Origin: Halochromatium glycolicum
Lineage (GTDB): Bacteria; Pseudomonadota; Gammaproteobacteria; Chromatiales; Chromatiaceae
DNA: 64,000 nt
Direction: 5' to 3'
Assembly: GCF_016584085.1 (NCBI RefSeq)
Contig: NZ_NRSJ01000009.1
Location: forward strand, 51,886 to 115,885
Of this stretch, positions 9,274 through 16,848 are shown one piece after another (position 1 is the first letter of the stretch; each line of letters begins with the position of its first letter). The translations under genes and the position numbers were made by a program. Under the pieces are notes generated by a model that did no database searches, was not told the origin of the DNA, and saw nothing but the letters and a program-made list of their open reading frames with translations.

Positions 9274-10056
9274 ATGAGCATGGCCGACAACCTGGCGCGT
9301 ATCTTGATCGTCGATGATCAGCCGGCATCGATCGGTCTGCTGATCGCCTATCTGCAGGGGCGCGATATCGACCTCCTCGTCGCGCAGACCGGCGAAGACG
9401 GTTTGCGGATCGCCGCTGAGGGTCAGCCCGATCTGATCCTGCTCGACGTGCGCATGCAAGGGTTGGATGGCTTTAGCGTTTGCCGACGCCTCAAGGCCTC
9501 GCCGAGCACCCGCTCGATCCCGGTGATCTTCCTTTCCTCGGCGATCGAAACCGAGGATAAGCTGCGCGGATTCGCCGCCGGCGGTGCGGATTACATCACC
9601 AAGCCGTTCTCTGAGCAGGAGGTGCTGGCGCGGGTCTATCTGCAGATCGGTGGGCCTGAGCAGCTGAGTGCGCTGAGCAGTCAGGCGCTCGATGAGCTGG
9701 AGGACATCCCGCTGTCGGCCTCGGCGAATCGGCTCGATCAGCGTCTGTTCACGGATGCTGTCGCGGTGCTGACCAAGCGGCTCGTCGACCCGCCGAGCGC
9801 GGTTGAACTGGCGCATCAGGTCGGCACCAATCAACAGCGGCTGACGCGCATCTTTCGTGAGCAGGTGGGGATGAGCGCCTACGAATATCTGCAGGAGATG
9901 CGCCTGGAGCGGGGGCGGAGTCTGTTGCTGGAGACCGATCTTCAGGTCCAGTTGATCGCCGATCGGGTCGGCTACCGCAATGCCGGGGATTTCACCCGCG
10001 CCTTTCGCCGTCATTTTGGAGTGACGCCACGGCAATACCGGCAGGGTCGATTGTAG
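9274..10056 (+). CDS. Response regulator: receiver + AraC-type DNA-binding domain
   Basis: About 260 residues. The receiver domain spans residues ~8-125 with acidic pair Asp14-Asp15 (ILIVDDQ), phospho-acceptor Asp58 (LILLDVRMQGLDG) and Lys110 (YITKPF). An AraC/XylS double helix-turn-helix occupies about 165-258 (AVELAHQVGTNQQRLTRIF ... RVGYRNAGDFTRAFRRHFG). Several nearby Met codons (9259, 9274, 9280) could start it; 9274 is chosen because it sits just before the domain. No kinase is adjacent. Its divergent position against arcD-arcA makes it a natural candidate regulator of arginine catabolism (inference). Confidence 0.88.
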   Translation: MSMADNLARILIVDDQPASIGLLIAYLQGRDIDLLVAQTGEDGLRIAAEGQPDLILLDVRMQGLDGFSVCRRLKASPSTRSIPVIFLSSAIETEDKLRGFAAGGADYITKPFSEQEVLARVYLQIGGPEQLSALSSQALDELEDIPLSASANRLDQRLFTDAVAVLTKRLVDPPSAVELAHQVGTNQQRLTRIFREQVGMSAYEYLQEMRLERGRSLLLETDLQVQLIADRVGYRNAGDFTRAFRRHFGVTPRQYRQGRL

Positions 10057-10059
10057 CCC

Positions 10060-10290
10060 GATGACGTTGATGACCAGGGCCTCGCCACGCGCATGCCGGC
10101 GATGCGGCAGGAGCATCTGATCCTCTACGATAAGTAAGATCAATGGATTCCCGCGGGGCATCTCGAGCGCATCGCCGAGCGTCTTCCGAATGCCCGACTC
10201 GAACGCTTCGCCGAGGTTGGCCACTCGATGAACCTAGAGCAGCCCGAGCGCTTCGCGCGGATCTCCGCGGACTATTTCAGCCAGCTTTGA
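10060..10290 (+). pseudogene. Alpha/beta-hydrolase C-terminal fragment with in-frame stop
   Basis: One frame reads HLILYDK-stop-DQWIPAGHLERIAERLP, then LERFAEVGHSMNLEQPERFA and ISADYFSQL with a natural stop. This is the last third of a 20-25-kDa-core alpha/beta hydrolase, including the Asp loop (DQWIP) and the catalytic His (VGHSMNLEQP). A TAA at 10135-10137 interrupts it just before the Asp loop and the Ser-containing part is absent. It follows the regulator gene immediately and appears to be a remnant. Confidence 0.65.
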
Positions 10291-10384
10291 GCGGCAGGTC
10301 GTATTCCTCTGCCCGCCACGTTGCAGAGGCCAACGCAGCGAGCAGGGTGCGTCGCGGTCCCCCGATAGCCGCGAATGACACCGG

Positions 10385-11332
10385 TCAGACGACCTGTTGC
10401 TGAACCACCCTCACCGCCGATGGACGCGGCACGATGTCCCGATTGCGGGCGCTCAGCTCGGCCCGAGTCAACGCCACGCCGAGCAACAGCAACAAGGCAG
10501 AGAAGTAGACCCAGAACAGGATGACCAGCAGCGAGGCCGCTGCACCATAGGTCGAAGCAATGGCCGTCTCGGCGAGATAGGCAGCGATGCCATAGCGGCC
10601 GAGGGTCAGCAGCAGCGCTGTGACCAACGCCCCGGGCAGAACGTCACGCCATGATAAGAGCACGTCGGGCAACACTCTGAACAACGCGGCGATAAACAGT
10701 ACCGTGATCAGCACTGCTATTCCGCCGCGTGCGGCGCTGGAAAGCAGATCCGGCTGCAGGACCTGCAGCAGGCCGATGGGGTGGAGGGCGGCGACCAGGG
10801 CCTGGATCGCGATGACAGCGATGAAATAGAGCAGCAGACCCAGGCCGATCAGCAATACGACAAGCAGCGCCAGCAGCCGGGTGCGCATCATCTGCCAGAA
10901 GGGTTCAAGCCGAGTCCGGCCGGGCCTCGGGCGCACTCCCCAGAGTAGATTCATCGAGTAGCGCAGTTGACCGAACACCACGGTCGCCCCGATCAGGATG
11001 GCGCCGATGCCGATCAGTGTCGGCATCAGCCCGGCCTCCTCGGGCCGCGACCTCAGGATTGCCTGCTCGATGGCGGCGGCTGCCTCGGCACCCAGCGTAT
11101 CCTGCAGCTGGGCGACGATCTCGCCCTGCGCCGCCCCCTCGCCGAGGACGACGCCGATCAGTGTTACCGCGATGATCAGGGTCGGCGCGAGCGAGAAGAT
11201 CGTGAAGAAGGCCAACGCGCCCGCCTGCATGAACGGATTGTGCTCAAGCCAGAGGTTGAAGCCCCTGACCGCGATGGTTAGCAGCTGGCGTAGAGACCTT
11301 AATGCAGGCCCAAGGAACCGCTCTCTCGTCAT
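10385..11332 (-). CDS. YihY/BrkB-family inner-membrane protein
   Basis: 315 residues with about six membrane helices, the family norm. Recognisable segments are FMQAGALAFFTIFSLAPTLI near the N-terminus, QLRYSMNLLWGVRP in the middle and ASTYGAAASLLVILFWVYFS near the C-terminus. The family was once named ribonuclease BN or virulence factor BrkB, but its molecular role is unsettled. The start ATG (11330-11332) shares bases with the TAA of the CDF-transporter fragment upstream, so it may once have been the second gene of an operon with that transporter. Confidence 0.9.
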   Translation of the reverse strand: MTRERFLGPALRSLRQLLTIAVRGFNLWLEHNPFMQAGALAFFTIFSLAPTLIIAVTLIGVVLGEGAAQGEIVAQLQDTLGAEAAAAIEQAILRSRPEEAGLMPTLIGIGAILIGATVVFGQLRYSMNLLWGVRPRPGRTRLEPFWQMMRTRLLALLVVLLIGLGLLLYFIAVIAIQALVAALHPIGLLQVLQPDLLSSAARGGIAVLITVLFIAALFRVLPDVLLSWRDVLPGALVTALLLTLGRYGIAAYLAETAIASTYGAAASLLVILFWVYFSALLLLLGVALTRAELSARNRDIVPRPSAVRVVQQQVV

Positions 11333-11521
11333 TACAACGGCGCCGGATCAGCGGTGAAGGTGATGGTGAGCCAGCGGTCCGGGCCGACGCCTCCGGTCGC
11401 ATGGCCGATCTCATCGCGCAAGGCGTCGATCTCGGTCAGCGTCAGCGCTCGATCCGCTGGCACCAGGACCGAGATCTCGATGAAGCGCGCGCGTCCGGCC
11501 TTGGCGAGATAGCTGCGATAG
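11332..11521 (-). pseudogene. Cation diffusion facilitator (CDF) C-terminal fragment
   Basis: The minus-strand frame ending at 11332-11334 reads YLAKAGRARFIEISVLVPAD, then LTLTEIDALRDEIG and DRWLTITFTADPAPL. This is the cytoplasmic C-terminal domain of CDF metal-efflux transporters. All membrane helices are missing; the sequence begins at the junction with the short antitoxin-like gene. About 62 residues survive, with an intact stop overlapping the yihY start. Confidence 0.7.
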
Positions 11522-11656
11522 TCAAGAAGCGGCGACCTTCTCGGCCAACGCGGTATTGATGAATTGGTTCAGACTGACGCCGTCACGTGCCGCAGCGCGA
11601 CGTGCGGCCGCGAGGATGCTCTCGGGCGCTTTCAGGGGGTAGTTGCTCTTGCTCAT
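11522..11656 (-). CDS. Short antitoxin-like protein (HicB C-terminal / RHH-like)
   Basis: 44 residues from ATG 11654-11656: MSKSNYPLKAPESILAAARR, then a short linker and GVSLNQFINTALAEKV. The helix pattern is that of the ribbon-helix-helix tail of HicB-family antitoxins (SLNQFINTALAEK). No HicA toxin is present. Upstream, in the same frame and without an intervening stop, lies a piece that resembles a PIN toxin start, so translation from 11719 would give a 65-residue fusion. Which start is used cannot be told; ribosome-binding sites are weak for both. Confidence 0.6.
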   Translation of the reverse strand: MSKSNYPLKAPESILAAARRAAARDGVSLNQFINTALAEKVAAS

Positions 11657-11719
11657 AGATGCCCCGGCTGCACTCATGATGCCGGCGGCAACGACATCGG
11701 TGTCGAGTGTCAACAACAT
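11657..11719 (-). pseudogene. PIN-domain toxin N-terminal fragment fused in frame to the antitoxin-like gene
   Basis: From ATG 11717-11719 the translation is MLLTLDTDVVAAGIMSAAGA, ending S. This matches the first strand-helix of PIN-domain proteins of the LDTDVLVAG-(x)-SPTGAS type, including the first catalytic Asp. The rest of the PIN domain is missing and the frame runs straight into the antitoxin-like gene. Confidence 0.5.
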
Positions 11720-11794
11720 ATGGCATAGCATATCCCATAGAGCGAAGGTTGCAACAGGACAAGCTGTGGGGGAGGCAGGTTGCTGTCGGTGGAG

Positions 11795-12072
11795 AGAGTT
11801 TGGCGCCGATCGCCTCTTCGCGAACGATAGCCCTGCACTCGTGCAGCTTGGCCTTGACTTGGGCTGTTTCGTGCGCAAGCACCTTGATGATCAGCCCGGC
11901 CTCGTTCGGTAGCCGGCAGGCGCCGAAGGCCAGGCCGCTGACCTGGTCGACGGCGGCGCCGAGGCGGGCATCGACGCGCTCGGCGACCGCGGGCGCTGTC
12001 AGCAGGACCAGGTTGCCGAAGACGTCGAACCTATCCATGACCCCGGTGTCGAGCGCGACCGAGGAGACCCGT
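11795..12072 (-). pseudogene. ureD: Urease accessory protein UreD, C-terminal fragment
   Basis: The minus-strand translation contains MDRFDVFGNLVLLTAPAVAE, GLAFGACRLPNEAGLIIKVL and KLHECRAIVREEAIGAKLSP. These are C-terminal UreD/UreH motifs (the RLPN-AGL-KVL block and a final PP). The N-terminal two-thirds is missing. It is fused in frame downstream of a ureA start, which reverses the usual ureD-ureA order. The urease structural genes ureB and ureC are not in the window. Confidence 0.65.
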
Positions 12073-12184
12073 GCGACGGCCTCTGGTTGGTTGAGCTTGA
12101 TGCCCTTGTCTCGGCGCTTCTGGGAAACGTCGGCCATCATATATGGAACAAGAGCTTGTCGAATTCCGGTGGCGTTAGGTGCAT
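12073..12184 (-). pseudogene. ureA: Urease gamma subunit UreA, N-terminal fragment with 2-base insertion
   Basis: From ATG 12182-12184 the frame gives MHLTPPEFDKLLFH and then a TGA. After removing an extra two bases in the CATATATG stretch (about 12139-12144), the next frame gives MMADVSQKRRDKGIKLNQPE and AVA. This is the start of UreA, including the GIKLNQPEA motif. After PEAVA the frame passes into the UreD C-terminus. Confidence 0.65.
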
Positions 12185-12522
12185 CGCGCCTCCTCGTCGG
12201 GCAATGAACGGGCCAAGTGGGGCACATGCAGGCGCAGCAAGGTCTAGCCCTTGATTCGATGTCCGTCATTATCGTCTGAGCAGCTCCGGAAAATGAGCAG
12301 GAAGGAGGTCATTCTTAGCTTGATGATGGCGTCGACGATCTCGTTGCCAGGCCATTCCTGTTTATTCGTTTGCGCATTCCGAGCGACACCACTAGACTTG
12401 CCGGTCGCGCGTCCTGTTATTCCTGGTTCGAAAAAGGTGATTCGAAAAAGGGCGCTCCAATCACGCCAAGCTGAGTGACGGCGCGAAGAGTCTTTCGGTG
12501 GACAATGAGGCGGGAGTGAGGT
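12185..12522. other. Intergenic region, no gene recognised
   Basis: 338 bp between the urease fossils and the Mrp operon. The short frames here show no recognisable motif. The last 20 bp carry a purine-rich ribosome-binding stretch (GGGAGTGAGG) for the DUF1576-MrpE gene. A promoter for the operon is expected here but I could not place one confidently. Confidence 0.5.
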
Positions 12523-14589
12523 GTGATCGAGATGCCCAGCGATTATCGGACGCCAGTAGAGCGCAGCCCACCTAGGCCGCTCGCGGATAGACAGATCCTA
12601 ATGATCGTCGCCGCTTACGCGCTGTCGTTCGTGGCCTTCGGGTTCCTTGTCGACAGTCCAGCCGAGATTTGGCACGGGCTCGGAGCGATCCTGATCTCGC
12701 GCGATAGTCTGCTCACCGACTACATGGGCCTCGGGGGTGTCGGTGCGGCCCTGGTAAGCGCCGGATTGCTGACGCTGAGTGCCTGTCTCGTTTACTACCT
12801 TGCGCGCGCCAAGATCAACGGTACTGCTGTTGCCGCCTTATTCCTAGTGCTGGGTTTCGGGCTGTTCGGAAAAAACCTGATCAATGTCTGGTTTATTGTC
12901 CTAGGCGTGGCGCTTTACTCGCGCTATCGCGGGCAGGCGTTTGCGGTCAACATCAATACGGCTTTCTTCGGGATTGCGCTCTCGCCTGTCGTGAGCGAGA
13001 TACTATTCAGCTCTTCGCTGCCGATTGAATTTCGCGTGCCGCTTGCGGTTGGGACCGGCCTACTGATGGGGTTTGTCTTGCCGCCGGCCGCGGCTCAACT
13101 GTTCAAAGCGCACATGGGCTTCGCGCTCTACAACATGGGATTCACGGCAGGGCTGGTGGGAACCCTGATCGTCGCACTGTACAAGTCGTATGGCTTCGTT
13201 CCAGACCCCGTCTTTATCTGGACCAGTGGCAATAACCTTCTACTCGGGTCCTTTCTGTCGACGCTGTTCGTGTCGATGCTGATCTTGGGGTTCGCGCTCG
13301 ACCGTCATGCCTTCTCGCGGTTCCTGCGGTTGACGCGCGAGTCGGGACAGGCGCCTAGCGATTTCATTGCCATTGCGGGGCTTGGCGCGACCCTGATCAA
13401 TATGGCCCTCAGCGGCACGGTCGGGATGCTGTATATCCTGGCTATTGGCGGCGACCTAAACGGACCGACGATTGGTGCGTTGCTGTCCATCGTCGGTTTC
13501 GCAGCCTTTGGCAAGCATCCGAGGAACATCATTCCCATCATGCTCGGCGTCTTCATCGGCTCGCTCGCAAAGCCCTGGGGCGCCGCCGACCCCTCGATCC
13601 TGCTCGCGGCGTTATTCGCGACCAACCTCGCGCCGATCGCGGGCCACTTCGGCTGGCATTGGGGCATCGTGGCCGGGTTCATCCACTCGTCGGCCGCGCT
13701 CAGCGTTGGTACGGTGCACGGTGGCATGAATCTCTATAACAACGGCTTCGCCGCCGGTATCGTCGCCTCGATCCTGGTGCCGGTCATCCTCGCGATCCGT
13801 GCTGGCCGCGGCGATGCCGGCGTCGACGCCAAGGCGCAGCAATCCGGCCAAGGGCCTGCTGGCTCTGCTCGGCCTGCAGCCGACAATCAGGCTCGCCTGT
13901 CCTCTGCCAGGGTTTCAGGTGCGGTCGTCGAGACGCCCAGTGGAACTCGCGTTGGTGTTGGCCCTGAGACTGAGAGACCTCACTCAGCTCAGCTCACTCG
14001 AGGGCGATGGGTCGGTGCGGTGCTGGGACGGGGCCTGCTCTTCGTTGGGTTCTGGTTGTTGCTCTCGGCGCCCGACTTCGATGCACTCGCTATCGACCCG
14101 CTAAGCGCCAGCGCTGATCTCGGCATCGCGCTGGCCGCGACCCTGCTCGCGACCTGGGCGAGCATGCGGCTGTGGCCGCCGGGCCCGAAGGCACCGAGGA
14201 TCGGCGCCATGCTTGGACTGATCTGGCGCTTTCTCGTGCAATCGGTTCTCGCTGGCGTCGATATCGCACGCCGGGTCTTCGACCCGCGCCTGCCGCTTAA
14301 ACCGGGCTTCCTCGCGTTCCCGGGACGCATCCGGACGCAGCCGCGCCTTGGGGTCTTTGCGACCTTGAGCAGCGCGACACCGGGCACGATGGCGGCTGGG
14401 CGCAATGCCGATGGCCATCTCGTCTACCACTGCCTGGATACTCGGTTGCCGGTGGTCGACGGACTGGCGGAGGATGAACGACAGCTGCTACGGGTGCTCG
14501 GCGAAGAGCGTCTGGAGGCCGGCTCGGATCAGGGCAGAGACCAACAGCGCGAGGCGGGGGCCGCGGGTCTGCGAGGGGGCGTGACGTGA
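12523..14589 (+). CDS. DUF1576 membrane protein fused to MrpE/MnhE antiporter subunit
   Basis: One open frame of 688 codons. Residues ~20-425 are a polytopic DUF1576-type protein with two similar halves (HMGFALYNMGFTAGLVGTL; VHGGMNLYNNGFAAGIVASI). A low-complexity Ala/Gly/Gln/Arg linker (~430-500) follows. The last ~180 residues have MrpE features: GRGLLFVGFWLLLSAPDFDA, an amphipathic segment RVFDPRLPLKPGFLAFP, and a TLSSATPGTM-like motif. DUF1576 proteins have no settled function; MrpE is a small subunit of Mrp-type Na+/H+ antiporters. GTG 12523 is used; ATG 12532 is an alternative. The 3' end overlaps mrpF by GTGA. There is no stop between the parts, so it is a genuine fusion unless a frameshift hides one. 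Confidence 0.85.
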   Translation: MIEMPSDYRTPVERSPPRPLADRQILMIVAAYALSFVAFGFLVDSPAEIWHGLGAILISRDSLLTDYMGLGGVGAALVSAGLLTLSACLVYYLARAKINGTAVAALFLVLGFGLFGKNLINVWFIVLGVALYSRYRGQAFAVNINTAFFGIALSPVVSEILFSSSLPIEFRVPLAVGTGLLMGFVLPPAAAQLFKAHMGFALYNMGFTAGLVGTLIVALYKSYGFVPDPVFIWTSGNNLLLGSFLSTLFVSMLILGFALDRHAFSRFLRLTRESGQAPSDFIAIAGLGATLINMALSGTVGMLYILAIGGDLNGPTIGALLSIVGFAAFGKHPRNIIPIMLGVFIGSLAKPWGAADPSILLAALFATNLAPIAGHFGWHWGIVAGFIHSSAALSVGTVHGGMNLYNNGFAAGIVASILVPVILAIRAGRGDAGVDAKAQQSGQGPAGSARPAADNQARLSSARVSGAVVETPSGTRVGVGPETERPHSAQLTRGRWVGAVLGRGLLFVGFWLLLSAPDFDALAIDPLSASADLGIALAATLLATWASMRLWPPGPKAPRIGAMLGLIWRFLVQSVLAGVDIARRVFDPRLPLKPGFLAFPGRIRTQPRLGVFATLSSATPGTMAAGRNADGHLVYHCLDTRLPVVDGLAEDERQLLRVLGEERLEAGSDQGRDQQREAGAAGLRGGVT

Positions 14590-14981
14590 TAACGACCTTT
14601 CTTCTGGTTGCCGCGGTGCTCTTGCTCGTCATCGTGACGATCGCCTTGGGCCGGTTGCTGCTCAGCGCCCAAGCCGTCGACTGGGTCATGGCTGGTCAGG
14701 TGCTGGGTACAGGAGGGATTGCAGTGCTGCTGCTGTTCGGGGTCGCGAGCGCGAGTCCAGGCGTCATCGACATGGCGCTGCTGCTGGCGTTGCTGGCCGC
14801 CTTTGCGACGGTCGCCTTTGCGGCTCGCCTTGGCCTTGACCGCAGGCGCTCGGATCAGCCCTGCGCAGGGGCGCCGGCAATCCAGCCCAGGACAATCCGG
14901 CCCACGGTGGACGCTGTGGACGCGGTCAACGCTGGCCGCGAAGCGTCCCGGGCGCCTGGCAGCCATGCGCCCGGCCGGTAA
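14586..14981 (+). CDS. mrpF: Mrp-type antiporter subunit F
   Basis: 131 residues. Three hydrophobic helices occupy the first ~85 residues (ITTFLLVAAVLLLVIVTIAL; LGTGGIAVLLLFG; DMALLLALLAAFATVAFAA), the MrpF/PhaF layout. An added polar tail of about 45 residues is not part of the core family. GTG start within the GTGA overlap with the upstream fusion gene. It is a small membrane subunit of the multi-subunit cation/proton antiporter and is identified largely by position and topology. Confidence 0.8.
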   Translation: MITTFLLVAAVLLLVIVTIALGRLLLSAQAVDWVMAGQVLGTGGIAVLLLFGVASASPGVIDMALLLALLAAFATVAFAARLGLDRRRSDQPCAGAPAIQPRTIRPTVDAVDAVNAGREASRAPGSHAPGR

Positions 14982-15005
14982 GTGGCCTGGCACAGGGAAG
15001 GCGCG

Positions 15006-15395
15006 ATGAGCCTGCTCTGGAACCTCTTCACCCTTGTCTTCGTCTCGCTCGGGCTGGTCTTCTTTGTCGCCGGGGTCGTCGGATTGATCCGCTTCCCTGA
15101 TCCGCTCTCTCGGCTGCATGCCCTGAGCAAGGCCGATAATCTCGGGCTCGGTCTGGTCATCCTCGGGCTCTTGCCGCAGGCGACTGGTCTGCTCGGTGTC
15201 TTGAAGCTGATCGCGCTCTGGGTGTTGGTGGTGATCGGCGGCAGTATTGCTGGGCAGCTGCTCGCGGCAACCCAATACGCGGCCGATGAGCAGACAGATG
15301 GCCAGCCTGATCCCAAGCCCGGCCGGCAGCTGGGGCGTCAGACCCTGGGCAGGTCCGACGAAGGGATGACCGCCGGCGAGGCGCCGCGAGCATGA
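15006..15395 (+). CDS. mrpG: Mrp-type antiporter subunit G
   Basis: About 129 residues from ATG 15006, which follows GGGAAGG. Three membrane helices and the subunit G signature: VGLIRFPDPLSRLHALSKAD, followed by GLGLVILG. A polar C-terminal tail of ~35 residues extends the core. The stop overlaps the next start by ATGA. Part of the translationally coupled antiporter operon. Confidence 0.9.
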   Translation: MSLLWNLFTLVFVSLGLVFFVAGVVGLIRFPDPLSRLHALSKADNLGLGLVILGLLPQATGLLGVLKLIALWVLVVIGGSIAGQLLAATQYAADEQTDGQPDPKPGRQLGRQTLGRSDEGMTAGEAPRA

Positions 15396-16366
15396 ATGCC
15401 GTTGCAATCCTTGGGCTCTTGACCGATCTGGTCCTTGCCGTCTCGGTATTGATGCTGTCGATCTGGATCGTGCTGACCCCTGATCGCCTGCGTGCGGTGG
15501 TCGGCTTCTTGGCGAACGGAATCCTGATTGCGCTGGTTTGGATGCGCCTCGGTGCGCCAGACGTCGCGCTGACCGAGGCGATTATCGGCGGCGGGTTGGT
15601 GACGCTGCTGTTGCTGGGGGCGAGTGCGAGAGTGCCGCCAGAGTCCGCGCGAAACGCCTTCGCCGACCGTGATCGCTGGCCGCTGCATCTGCTCGCGGCC
15701 CTGCTTGCAGCGGTCGTAGCGGTTGGCTTGGCGCTGGTCGTGTTGAACCTGCCAGAGCCAGCTCCTTCACTGGCGTCTGCGGTCGCCACCGAGCTGCCGG
15801 CGACTGCTGTCGATAATCCGGTCACTGCCGTGCTGATGGCCTTTCGTGCTGTCGATACCTTGTTTGAGACCGTCGTACTGGTCGTGGCTCTGATCGCTTT
15901 CTGGTCCCTGATACCAGAGGGCGCTTGGTTTCAGCGCGCTGGCTGGCTGCCGCTGCGGGAGCCGGCACCAGCGCTGGTGCTCTTGGGGCGTGTGTTGCCG
16001 CCGTTCGGCATCCTGACCGCCGTGCACCTGTTCTGGATCGGCACCACGCTGCCGGGCGGGAAATTTCAGGCTGGCGCGCTGTTGGCAGCGATCTGGGCGC
16101 TCGTCCTGATTGCCGGTCTCAGCCAGCCAATGGCGGCGGCGCAGCGCCTGCCGCGGCTTCTTGTGGTCATGGGGCCGACGGTCTTCTTCGCCGTTGGCCT
16201 GGCCGGCTTCTGGCTGGCCGGGGACTTCCTCGCTTATCCAAGCGGCCTTGAGAAGCCGCTGATCCTGATCATCGAGGCCGTGCTGATGCTCTCGGTCGCC
16301 GCAGCGCTAGGCTTGATCTTGGCCGGGCTGCCTCCGGCGCCTGGCTCGCTGGAGCAGAGGCGATGA
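15392..16366 (+). CDS. DUF4040-MrpB fusion subunit of the Mrp-type complex
   Basis: 324 residues. The first ~75 are DUF4040/MbhD-like (LAVSVLMLSIWIVLTPDRLR; RLGAPDVALTEAIIGGGLVT), equivalent to the C-terminal part of MrpA. After a helix at ~90-110, residues ~130-320 form the MbhE/MnhB portion (VDTLFETVVLVVALIAFWSL; VHLFWIGTTLPGGKFQAGAL). Such merged subunits are typical of the shorter mrp/mbh-like operons that lack a full MrpA. Start and stop both overlap neighbours by ATGA. Confidence 0.85.
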   Translation: MNAVAILGLLTDLVLAVSVLMLSIWIVLTPDRLRAVVGFLANGILIALVWMRLGAPDVALTEAIIGGGLVTLLLLGASARVPPESARNAFADRDRWPLHLLAALLAAVVAVGLALVVLNLPEPAPSLASAVATELPATAVDNPVTAVLMAFRAVDTLFETVVLVVALIAFWSLIPEGAWFQRAGWLPLREPAPALVLLGRVLPPFGILTAVHLFWIGTTLPGGKFQAGALLAAIWALVLIAGLSQPMAAAQRLPRLLVVMGPTVFFAVGLAGFWLAGDFLAYPSGLEKPLILIIEAVLMLSVAAALGLILAGLPPAPGSLEQRR

Positions 16367-16848
16367 CCGCGGTCGATCTGTTCGGTCTCCTTGGGTCGCT
16401 GCTGGTCGGCATCGGCCTCTACGGCCTGATCACCGGTGCCTGCGCGCTGCGCAAGATCGTCGCCTTCAATCTACTTGGCGCCGGCGTGTTCCTTGTGTTT
16501 GGCGTGATCGCTCGGCGTGGCGCCGGCGCTGGTTTTCCCGGCGACCCGGTACCCCAGGCCTTGGTCATCACCGGCCTGGTCGTCGCCTTTGCCGCAACAG
16601 CCCTCGCTGTCGGCTTGCTGGTGCGCTTGGCGGAGAGCGCTGGGGTCGGTGATGTCGACGACCAATTGCTGCCCGCACCGAAGATAACCCTTGGCCCGAT
16701 GCCGGAGCCTCCGTCAGGCACTGAAGAACGGCCTGCCTCGCCGGGAGCCGTCGCGCTCGGCGAGCATGCTCAGTCGCGAGTCGTGGCGGTTGTGCCGCCC
16801 GCGGATCGAGACCCTGATGATCAAACGATCGCGGGGTCGTGCGCATGA
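16363..16848 (+). CDS. mrpC: Mrp-type antiporter subunit C (NuoK-like)
   Basis: 161 residues. Three helices in the first ~100 residues carry the NuoK/MrpC pattern: GLYGLITGACALRKIVAFNL, GAGVFLVFGVIA, and DPVPQALVITGLVVAFAATA with the conserved DP-PQALVLTAIVI-like segment. About 60 polar residues follow, longer than usual for the family. ATGA overlaps on both sides. Confidence 0.88.
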   Translation: MTAVDLFGLLGSLLVGIGLYGLITGACALRKIVAFNLLGAGVFLVFGVIARRGAGAGFPGDPVPQALVITGLVVAFAATALAVGLLVRLAESAGVGDVDDQLLPAPKITLGPMPEPPSGTEERPASPGAVALGEHAQSRVVAVVPPADRDPDDQTIAGSCA

